64,000 bases of DNA. Source: Bacteroidia bacterium. GTDB taxonomy: Bacteria > Bacteroidota > Bacteroidia > Flavobacteriales > Flavobacteriaceae. Under the pieces are notes generated by a model. That model had not been told where the DNA came from and ran no database searches. It saw nothing but the letters and a program-made list of their open reading frames with translations. This document shows, piece by piece, positions 57,452 to 64,000 of this stretch (position 1 is its first letter; the number at the start of each line of letters is the position of its first letter). Position numbers and translations under genes: made by a program. The stretch spans positions 248,001-312,000 of the forward strand of contig JAUIBP010000001.1 in the NCBI GenBank assembly GCA_030427735.1, in the 5' to 3' direction.

Positions 57452-57468
57452 ACCTAAATAGCTATTAG

Positions 57469-57503
57469 TAGTGGAATATAAGTAGTGGAATATAAGTAGT
57501 GAG
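57469..57503. repeat. 14-bp tandem repeat, 2.5 copies
   Basis: Unit TAGTGGAATATAAG occurs at 57469-57482 and 57483-57496, with a third partial copy to 57503. It is 17 bp past the PPIase gene. No hairpin or coding role is seen. Confidence 0.8.
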
Positions 57504-57590
57504 ATTGTTAGTATTGCAGCTTGTTCTTTCAGATAAAAAAGTCAATACGCTATCATAATACAACACATATTTTCAACATACTAATTCATA

Positions 57591-57620
57591 AAAAAAATCC
57601 GCTAAACAGCGGATTTTTTT
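57591..57620. terminator. Bidirectional terminator between the PPIase gene and pepD
   Basis: A perfect 13-bp stem (57591-57603 with 57608-57620), core ATCCGCT/AGCGGAT, 4-nt loop, A7 on the left and T7 on the right. Confidence 0.88.
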
Positions 57621-57646
57621 ATTCTAGAATTGTGCTATAAGAGCCC

Positions 57647-59107
57647 TTATTTCTTTGGAATGTGCTTTAAAATTTCCAAAACAAATGTCCAATATTTTTG
57701 AGCCGATGAAATACTGGCACGTTCATCTGGAGAGTGCGCACCTTTTATCGTCGGGCCAAAACTAATCATTTCCATATCTTGATAATTAGATCCTAAAATA
57801 CCACATTCTAAACCAGCATGACAAGCCGCTACATGAGCTTTTTCGCCATTTAAACGCTCGTATGTTTCGTCTAACACTTTTAAAATAGACGATTCCATAT
57901 TTGGTGTCCATCCTGGGTAATCGCCTTTAAATTCTACTTCGCAACCTGTTAATTCGAAAGTTGCACGTAAGGTATTTGCTAAATCCCATTTAGAACTATC
58001 TACCGAAGATCGTGTTAAACATCCTACTTTAATTTTACCATCCTTTAAAATCACACGTGCAATGTTATTAGAAGTTTCCACCAGTTCTGGAATATCTGCA
58101 CTCATTCTGTACACGCCATTATGTGCCGCATATAAAGCACGAGTAAACCCTTCCTGAACCCCTAGATCCATAATAAATTTTGGAGTTTCCACAGCTTCAA
58201 TCAGCACCTTTAAATCTGGCTCCATGGTTTTTAGTTCGGCTTTAATAATTTCGGCTTGTTGATTCATTTCAAACTCGAAAGCAGCTTTATGCACCGCATC
58301 AATAGCTACAATAGCCATACTTTCTCTAGGTATGGCATTTCGTAAACTACCACCATCGATTTCTGAAATGCGTAAACCAAAATTCTCGAAACCATCGAAA
58401 AGTAAACGGTTTAAAATCTTATTGGCATTGCCTAGACCTTCGTGAATTTGCATCCCCGAATGTCCACCTTGTAAGCCTTTAACTGTAATTTTATAGCCTA
58501 TTTTAAACTCTGGCGTTTCTTCTTGATTATACGATCTTGTTGCTGTAACATCTACACCACCAGCACAACCTACACCAATTTCATCATCTTCTTCGGTATC
58601 TAGATTTAAAAGAATATCACCTTTTAAAAGTCCACCTTTTAAACCTTGAGCACCCGTCATTCCAGTTTCTTCATCAATCGTAAATAACGCCTCAAGTTCT
58701 GGATGCGCAATGCTATCGCTTTCTAAAATAGCCATAATGGTTGCCACTCCCAAACCATTGTCGGCTCCTAAAGTGGTACCTTTTGCGCGTACCCAATCGC
58801 CATCTACATACATGTCTATACCTTGGGTTTCGAAATCGAAAACAGTATCGTTATTTTTTTGGTGTACCATATCTAAATGCGACTGCATTACAATGGCTTT
58901 TCTGTCTTCCATACCTGCTGTGGCTGGCTTGCGAATAATAACATTTCCAACCTCATCAACTATCGTTTCAAGTCCTAACGAGGTTCCGAAATCTTTCATA
59001 AAAGCTATTACTTGAGCTTCTTTTTTAGATGCCCTTGGCACGGCATTTAAATCGGCAAATTTATTCCAAAGCGCATTGGGTTCTAATGCTCGTATTTCTG
59101 AATTCAT
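57647..59107 (-). CDS. pepD: Aminoacyl-histidine dipeptidase (M20 family)
   Basis: 486 residues, the usual PepD length. It opens with LEPNALWNKFADLNAVPRAS. Metal ligands are visible: His in MQSHLDMVHQ, Asp in GADNGLG, the Glu pair in TIDEETGMTG, Asp in LNLDTEED and His in KGAHSPDERA. It hydrolyses dipeptides, preferring X-His such as carnosine. No signal peptide, so cytoplasmic. Divergent from the DUF3810 gene across 75 bp. Confidence 0.94.
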   Translation of the reverse strand: MNSEIRALEPNALWNKFADLNAVPRASKKEAQVIAFMKDFGTSLGLETIVDEVGNVIIRKPATAGMEDRKAIVMQSHLDMVHQKNNDTVFDFETQGIDMYVDGDWVRAKGTTLGADNGLGVATIMAILESDSIAHPELEALFTIDEETGMTGAQGLKGGLLKGDILLNLDTEEDDEIGVGCAGGVDVTATRSYNQEETPEFKIGYKITVKGLQGGHSGMQIHEGLGNANKILNRLLFDGFENFGLRISEIDGGSLRNAIPRESMAIVAIDAVHKAAFEFEMNQQAEIIKAELKTMEPDLKVLIEAVETPKFIMDLGVQEGFTRALYAAHNGVYRMSADIPELVETSNNIARVILKDGKIKVGCLTRSSVDSSKWDLANTLRATFELTGCEVEFKGDYPGWTPNMESSILKVLDETYERLNGEKAHVAACHAGLECGILGSNYQDMEMISFGPTIKGAHSPDERASISSAQKYWTFVLEILKHIPKK

Positions 59108-59170
59108 AATATCGTTTTAAAATGTTATACAAAGGTAGGTATTCGCAGCAACCTATTACAAACATTTACC

Positions 59171-59178
59171 TATTTTTG
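59171..59178 (+). promoter_or_regulatory. Candidate -7 promoter element, leaderless arrangement (TATTTTTG)
   Basis: Perfect TAnnTTTG ending 4 bp before the ATG at 59183. Transcription starting about 7 bases downstream would begin at or inside the start codon. Confidence 0.55.
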
Positions 59179-59182
59179 AGGT

Positions 59183-60250
59183 ATGCTTAAAAACCCAAAA
59201 ACATATTTAGCCTTAGCGTTATTGCCCCTGTATGGCATTGTAAAATTTTTATCGGGGTATCCAGAAATTGTAGAGCGTGTATATAGTAACGGCATATACC
59301 CATATATTTCGAAAGGATTTCGATTTACCTTAGGATGGATGCCTTTTTCGTTTGGTGATTTTATTTACGCGTTTGGCATCATATACATTTTACATTGGTT
59401 ATTTGCCAACAGAAAACGTATTATTACTGATACTATAAATTGGATTGTAGATGTTTTGGCGGCTACCACCGTAATTTATTTTGCTTTTCACTTGTTTTGG
59501 GGTATGAATTATTACCGTTTACCATTACACAGCAATTTAGGTTTAGAAGCCGATTACACCACCGAACAATTGGTTAAGGTAACCACCTTATTAACCAACA
59601 AAACCAATGCACTGCAATTTAAACTTACACAAAACGATACGTTAAAAGTAAACATACCTTTAACGAAACGTGAAATCTTTAAAATTTCGGAAAATGGGTA
59701 TCGCAATTTAAAAGCACAATTCCCACATTTAGATTACAGCCCAAAAAGCATTAAAATGTCGTTATTTAGTGTGCCTTTAACTTATATGGGATTTAGCGGC
59801 TACCTTAACCCTTTAACCAACGAAGCACAGGTAGATTACTTAATTCCAACTTATAAATTTCCAACTACAACGGCTCACGAAATGGCACATCAGTTAGGTT
59901 ATGCCGCCGAAAATGAAGCTAACTTTATAGGATGCCTTGCCACTATTAACAACGATAATTTACACATTAAATATTCGGGGTATTCGTTTGGTCTTCGCCA
60001 CTGTTTAAACGAAATTTACCATAGAGATCCTAATTTGTACGAAGATATGGTTGCTAAAGTGAATATAGGAGTTTTAAAAAACTATGAAGAAACCCGCCTG
60101 TTTTGGGAACAATACACCAACCCTTTAGAGCCAATTTTTAAACTGACTTACAGTTCGTATTTAGAAGCCAACAACCAACAAGGCGGCATGGAAAGTTACA
60201 GTTATGTAGTCGCCTTACTAGTAAATTATTTTCAGGAGTTTGATATTTAG
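59183..60250 (+). CDS. DUF3810 family membrane zinc-protease-like protein
   Basis: 355 residues. Three membrane helices in the first third (about 7-22, 55-75, 90-108), then a soluble domain with HEMAHQLG (His232, Glu233, His236) and nearby Glu243/Glu245 in AAENEANF, the gluzincin-like H-E-x-x-H. It is probably an inner-membrane metalloprotease facing the periplasm; the substrate is unknown. The ATG is only 4 bp past a -7 element. Confidence 0.88.
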   Translation: MLKNPKTYLALALLPLYGIVKFLSGYPEIVERVYSNGIYPYISKGFRFTLGWMPFSFGDFIYAFGIIYILHWLFANRKRIITDTINWIVDVLAATTVIYFAFHLFWGMNYYRLPLHSNLGLEADYTTEQLVKVTTLLTNKTNALQFKLTQNDTLKVNIPLTKREIFKISENGYRNLKAQFPHLDYSPKSIKMSLFSVPLTYMGFSGYLNPLTNEAQVDYLIPTYKFPTTTAHEMAHQLGYAAENEANFIGCLATINNDNLHIKYSGYSFGLRHCLNEIYHRDPNLYEDMVAKVNIGVLKNYEETRLFWEQYTNPLEPIFKLTYSSYLEANNQQGGMESYSYVVALLVNYFQEFDI

Positions 60251-60279
60251 TCGCGTGGCAACCCTAATTAATTTTACAC

Positions 60280-60287
60280 TATTTTTG
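60280..60287 (+). promoter_or_regulatory. Candidate -7 promoter element, leaderless arrangement (TATTTTTG)
   Basis: Perfect TAnnTTTG ending 4 bp before the ATG at 60292, the same geometry as at 59171. Confidence 0.55.
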
Positions 60288-60291
60288 CAGC

Positions 60292-61089
60292 ATGGAAAAA
60301 CACATTAGCAGCATTCAGAATCCGTTAATAAAGCATATTTTTCAATTAAAAGAAAAATCGCGCGAACGCAAAAAATCGGAAACGTTTGTTATTGAAGGGC
60401 AACGCGAAATTAGTTTAGCCATTAAAGGCGCTTACACCATAAACACACTGTTATATTGCCCCGATTTTGTTAATTTAGAAACCGTTACTAAACTACTACT
60501 TCCACACACACAGCTTATAAACATCTCGAAAGACATATATCAAAAACTGGCTTATAGAGAAACTACCGAAGGTGTTCTAGCGATTGCCAAACACAAAACT
60601 AGCGTACTATCCGATTTGAAGTTTAGCACTCCAAATCCGTTAATTTTAATTGCTGAAGCTCCTGAAAAACCAGGAAACATTGGTGCCTTATTAAGAACTG
60701 CCGATGCCGCTAATGTAGATGCTTTTATTATAGCCAACCCAAAAACCGATTTATACAACCCGAATATTATCCGCTCTAGCGTAGGGTGTGTATTTACCAA
60801 TCAGGTTGCTACGGGAAGTACTTCGGAGATTATTTCATTTTTAAAATCGAAAAACATTAACATTTTCTGTGCAGCGCTTCAAGCTTCTAAACCGTATTAC
60901 ACCCAAAATTACACCAAAGCTTCTGCCTTGGTTGTAGGCACCGAAGCTACTGGTTTAAGCAACGATTGGCTGGACGAAGCAACACAAAACATCATCATCC
61001 CAATGCAAGGCGAAATCGACTCTATGAACGTGTCTGTAGCCGCTGGCATATTAGTTTTCGAAGCAAAACGCCAAAGACAATTTGCCTAA
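60292..61089 (+). CDS. TrmH/SpoU family RNA 2'-O-methyltransferase
   Basis: 265 residues. N-terminal substrate-binding part (about 1-100; KEKSRERKKSETFVIEGQRE) and the SPOUT knot domain with motif 1 EKPGNIGALLRTADAANVDA, motif 2 VVGTEATGLSNDW and motif 3 IPMQGEIDSMNVSVAAGIL. It methylates a ribose in rRNA or tRNA with SAM; which nucleotide is unclear. The M48 protease gene follows by 20 bp. Confidence 0.94.
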   Translation: MEKHISSIQNPLIKHIFQLKEKSRERKKSETFVIEGQREISLAIKGAYTINTLLYCPDFVNLETVTKLLLPHTQLINISKDIYQKLAYRETTEGVLAIAKHKTSVLSDLKFSTPNPLILIAEAPEKPGNIGALLRTADAANVDAFIIANPKTDLYNPNIIRSSVGCVFTNQVATGSTSEIISFLKSKNINIFCAALQASKPYYTQNYTKASALVVGTEATGLSNDWLDEATQNIIIPMQGEIDSMNVSVAAGILVFEAKRQRQFA

Positions 61090-61109
61090 TTTTCAAGCAA
61101 TTTAATATC

Positions 61110-62345
61110 ATGACAGCAACCACGCTTTTTTATATCATTATCGCCATTCTTATTATCGATTTTATTATCGACAAAATTCTTGATGCCCTAAATGCCAAAC
61201 ATTATAATGACGCGTTGCCTTTAGACCTTCAAGATGTTTACGACGACAAAGAATACAAAACATCGCAACGTTATAAAAAAACCAATTATAAATTCGGGAT
61301 TATAACCTCTACATTCTCCATACTATTAACCCTTGCTTTTTTATGGTTTAACGGTTTTGAACATGTTGATACTTTTGCCAGAAGCTTTAGTAGCAACCCC
61401 ATAATTATTGCTTTATTGTTTTTTGGCGTGATTATGATTGGCAGCGATATTATTACCACACCCTTTGCCTACTATCAAACTTTTGTAATCGAAGAACAAT
61501 TTGGGTTTAACAAAACCACAAAATCCACATTTTTTTTAGACAAGTTAAAAGGTTGGCTCATGATGGGCGTTATTGGCGGTGGCCTTTTAGCTTTAATTAT
61601 TTTGTTTTACGATTTTACAGGAAACCAATTTTGGATGTACGCCTGGGCGCTTATTGCTGTGTTTAGCATTTTTATGAATATGTTCTACGCAAAACTTATT
61701 GTACCACTTTTTAACAAACAAACTCCTTTGGGCGACGGTAGCTTACGAGACAAAATTTCAGCATACGCCCAGCAAGTCGGTTTTCAATTAGACAATATTT
61801 TTGTTATCGATGGTTCGAAACGAAGCACCAAAGCCAACGCCTATTTTTCTGGATTTGGAAGTGAGAAACGCGTAACACTTTACGATACGTTAGTAAACGA
61901 TTTAAATGAAGAAGAAATCGTAGCTGTTTTAGCGCACGAAGTTGGGCATTACAAAAAGAAACACATTATTTTCAATCTGGTAACGTCTATTTTATTAACA
62001 GGTTTAACGCTTTTTATTCTGTCTTTATTCATTTCGGAACCCGTGCTATCTCAAGCCATTGGTGTTAGCACGCCTAGTTTTCATGCTGGTTTAATCGCTT
62101 TCGGATTATTGTATAGTCCTATAAGTGAAATCACTGGACTAATTATGAATATATTTTCCAGAAAGTTTGAATATCAAGCCGATGACTATGCCAAAAACAC
62201 CTATAATGCAACTGACTTAATAAGTTCGTTAAAAAAACTATCTAAGCACAGTTTAAGTAATTTAACACCGCACCCAGCGTATGTATTCATGCATTATTCG
62301 CACCCGACATTATTTAGTAGAATACAGAATTTAAAACGTCCTTAA
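61110..62345 (+). CDS. M48 family Ste24-type membrane metalloprotease
   Basis: 411 residues from the ATG at 61110; the frame is open back into the methyltransferase gene but that part is out of family. About seven membrane helices; the zinc site HEVGH (His276, Glu277, His280) and the third-ligand region SRKFEYQADDYA. It matches the CAAX prenyl protease 1 (Ste24) class, which in bacteria takes part in membrane-protein quality control. It ends 2 bp from the convergent cardiolipin synthase stop. Confidence 0.95.
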   Translation: MTATTLFYIIIAILIIDFIIDKILDALNAKHYNDALPLDLQDVYDDKEYKTSQRYKKTNYKFGIITSTFSILLTLAFLWFNGFEHVDTFARSFSSNPIIIALLFFGVIMIGSDIITTPFAYYQTFVIEEQFGFNKTTKSTFFLDKLKGWLMMGVIGGGLLALIILFYDFTGNQFWMYAWALIAVFSIFMNMFYAKLIVPLFNKQTPLGDGSLRDKISAYAQQVGFQLDNIFVIDGSKRSTKANAYFSGFGSEKRVTLYDTLVNDLNEEEIVAVLAHEVGHYKKKHIIFNLVTSILLTGLTLFILSLFISEPVLSQAIGVSTPSFHAGLIAFGLLYSPISEITGLIMNIFSRKFEYQADDYAKNTYNATDLISSLKKLSKHSLSNLTPHPAYVFMHYSHPTLFSRIQNLKRP

Positions 62346-62347
62346 AA

Positions 62348-63805
62348 TTACAGTAAAGGCGACCAAAGTCTTGCTAGTTTTTCGGTAAGTTCGTGATACC
62401 AAGAACGTTGTTTCCAGCGCTCTAAATCAATTTCATCGGCATCTTTTAAATCGTTATAAAAGGCATCCTTTAATTTTTGGTTTACCTCTTTATCATAAAC
62501 AATCGCATTAACTTCAAAATTCAAATCGAAACTTCGTAAATCCATATTCGCCGATCCAACAATAGCAATTTCGCTATCTATAGCCATCGTTTTAGCGTGC
62601 ACAAAACCTTTCGTGTAGCGATATATAGCTACTCCAGAGCTCATAAGAGCCTCGTAATACGAACTTGCTGCCGCATTTACCAGTTTAGAATCGGATGTAC
62701 GCGGCACTAACAATTTTACCTTTACACCACTTAAAGCAGCAATACACAAAGCATCCATTATGCTTTCGTTAGGCACAAAATACGGTGTGGTTATTAATAT
62801 TTCGTGTTCTGCCAAACTTATAGCTTGCAATAACGAATATAAAATCGTTGGTGTTTTAGAATCTGGGCCACTGGCGGCTATTTGTACTGCTATATTGCTG
62901 TTGGTTTGAAAAGATTCTAATTCTGGAAAAAAATGTTCTGAAGGCTCTATATTACATTGTGCACAGAAGTTCCAATCGCATAAGAACATATATTGCAAAT
63001 ACCAAACCGCCGGCCCATGGATTTTTAAATGTGTATCGCGCCAATACGAAAAAGGTTCGGTATCGATAGTGTTAATGTATTTATCGCATACATTTATCCC
63101 TCCAACAAACCCGATACGGCCATCGATAACTATAATTTTACGGTGGTTGCGATAATTGATTCTGTTGGCTAAATATATCAGCTTAATTTTATAGAACGGA
63201 TAGGCTTCTATTCCTGCTGCTCGCAAACGCTTTACCAAACTTTTTCGGATAGAACTGCTGCCGTAATCGTCGTACATAAATTTTACGGTTACACCTTCTT
63301 TTGCTTTTTGTATTAAAAGTGCTTCAATTTTTCGGCCTACAACATCGTCGGTAAAAATATAATATTCTAAATGTATATGATGTTTAGCTTCTGCGATAGC
63401 TTTGTAAACTTCGGGGAATTTAGATTCACCATTAATTAATAAATCAACTTCATTTTTATTGGTTAATGGGCTCGAAATTTCTTCAAACAACAAGCGTACC
63501 AACTTTTTATTCGATTCTAAAAGTTCGCCTTTATTTTTTATAATTTGTTTGGCATACTGTTGCAATTGAATGGCCAATTGCCGCTCGAACTTAATATCAT
63601 TAAAAAGTTTTTTACTGTAGAGCTTTGTATTTCTGTAGTTTGTTCCAAAGAAAAAATAAATAATAATACCTAAAACAGGTACAAATATTACTAGTAATAA
63701 ATACGACAGTGTTTTGGTTATATGGTTAGTATCGTAAATAACCCTTAAACACACCAATGCCACTATTGCGATATAAAAAATTTGCCAAAGCGAAGCCCAA
63801 TCCAT
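62348..63805 (-). CDS. cls: Cardiolipin synthase
   Basis: 485 residues. Two N-terminal membrane helices (about 8-25 and 33-52), then two phospholipase D HKD motifs: HRKIIVIDGRIGFVGG and HAKTMAIDSEIAIVGSANMD. It condenses two phosphatidylglycerol molecules to cardiolipin. The upstream partial gene on the same strand ends 4 bp before its ATG, so they likely share an operon. Confidence 0.96.
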   Translation of the reverse strand: MDWASLWQIFYIAIVALVCLRVIYDTNHITKTLSYLLLVIFVPVLGIIIYFFFGTNYRNTKLYSKKLFNDIKFERQLAIQLQQYAKQIIKNKGELLESNKKLVRLLFEEISSPLTNKNEVDLLINGESKFPEVYKAIAEAKHHIHLEYYIFTDDVVGRKIEALLIQKAKEGVTVKFMYDDYGSSSIRKSLVKRLRAAGIEAYPFYKIKLIYLANRINYRNHRKIIVIDGRIGFVGGINVCDKYINTIDTEPFSYWRDTHLKIHGPAVWYLQYMFLCDWNFCAQCNIEPSEHFFPELESFQTNSNIAVQIAASGPDSKTPTILYSLLQAISLAEHEILITTPYFVPNESIMDALCIAALSGVKVKLLVPRTSDSKLVNAAASSYYEALMSSGVAIYRYTKGFVHAKTMAIDSEIAIVGSANMDLRSFDLNFEVNAIVYDKEVNQKLKDAFYNDLKDADEIDLERWKQRSWYHELTEKLARLWSPLL

Positions 63806-63809
63806 ACGT

Positions 63810-64000
63810 TTAAATACTAAGGTGTTTATTTTTTTCTTCTATCCATCGTGCCATAAACTTAGTACTTTGCATACTATGGTGTTGCAACATGGCTCCTGTA
63901 AAGTTACTAAAACGATGCGTTTTTAAATTACATTTTACATCTTTTAAACGCGTTAAAAATTGATGTTGAAAATGCTCCTTATAAAATCTTGTGTTGTACA
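63810..64000 (-). CDS. Unidentified protein, C-terminal 62 residues (5' end outside the window)
   Basis: The minus-strand frame is open from the window edge down to the stop at 63810-63812 (first full codon ends at 63998). The visible end reads like a real protein: TRFYKEHFQHQFLTRLKDV, CNLKTHRFSNFTGAMLQHHS and KFMARWIEEKNKHLSI. I do not recognise the family from this fragment. The 4-bp gap to cls supports it as a gene co-transcribed with cls. Confidence 0.7.
   Translation of the reverse strand, partial: YNTRFYKEHFQHQFLTRLKDVKCNLKTHRFSNFTGAMLQHHSMQSTKFMARWIEEKNKHLSI

Noticed and set aside
60966-61109. N-terminal extension of the M48 protease into the methyltransferase gene
   Set aside because: The extra 48 residues overlap a well-supported gene and are basic and irregular; the ATG at 61110 directly starts the first membrane helix.
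1-64000. tRNA, rRNA, transposase, integrase or prophage genes
   Set aside because: I scanned for them and saw none; gene content is chromosomal throughout.

Overview
The window comes from a member of the Bacteroidetes, almost certainly a Flavobacteriaceae. The DNA is AT-rich. Promoter-like elements fit the Bacteroidetes -7 consensus TAnnTTTG rather than the sigma70 -10 box. The gene content includes gliding and type IX secretion genes (gldF, gldG, gldI, a PorP/SprF protein, a type B sorting domain) and families typical of flavobacteria (DUF3810, DUF4870, DUF2167, DUF4212, DUF721). Na+-coupled symporters hint at a marine or brackish habitat, but that is inference. I see no rRNA, tRNA, CRISPR array, prophage, insertion sequence or integrase.

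Layout. 1-10.1 kb is a surface-adhesin locus: the 3' part of a giant HYR/SprB-repeat protein with a T9SS type B C-terminal domain, then a PorP/SprF outer-membrane protein and a TPR/PD40/OmpA protein. A 789-bp gene-free gap with two 101-bp direct repeats follows. 10.9-24.7 kb is housekeeping: a TPR protein with gyrA, clpC, hutH, a TlpA-like lipoprotein, a DUF2167 protein, acs and an AraC regulator. 24.7-29.5 kb is a minus-strand run of an AGCS symporter, a GH1 glycosidase, a DUF4212 small subunit and an SSS-family (acetate-type) symporter. 29.7-34.8 kb holds a membrane acyltransferase, purC, a 2H phosphoesterase, phoH, a SAM hydroxide adenosyltransferase and a monooxygenase-fold protein. 34.8-37.7 kb carries gldF and gldG with an extra small gene between them. 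37.8-44 kb carries dnaN, an Lrp regulator divergent from a histidine-decarboxylase-like gene, a YeeE/YedE pair and a serine hydrolase. 43.7-50.4 kb carries ribH with a TPR protein, recF with a lipoprotein and a DUF721 gene, holA, a small HsdR-N-like protein, a glycosyltransferase and an OmpA lipoprotein. 50.5-54.7 kb holds a DUF202 pair, a four-gene ABC/LolA-like operon with 4-bp stop/start overlaps, and ndk. 54.75-57.5 kb is an nrnA-like gene, gldI and a cyclophilin-FKBP fusion. The rest is pepD, a DUF3810 protease-like protein, an rRNA/tRNA methyltransferase, an M48 protease, cardiolipin synthase and a gene running off the right edge.

How the parts fit. Three places feed the gliding/T9SS surface machinery: the adhesin locus, gldFG and gldI. 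acs with the SSS/DUF4212 symporter forms a likely acetate uptake and activation module around one AraC regulator. dnaN, recF, DUF721, holA and gyrA are replication genes spread over about 35 kb. The most unusual signal I found is in the adhesin: four consecutive 79-residue repeats (S7-S10) each lack one cysteine of an otherwise conserved pair, and the missing member alternates strictly from repeat to repeat. This would suit disulfides between neighbouring repeats.
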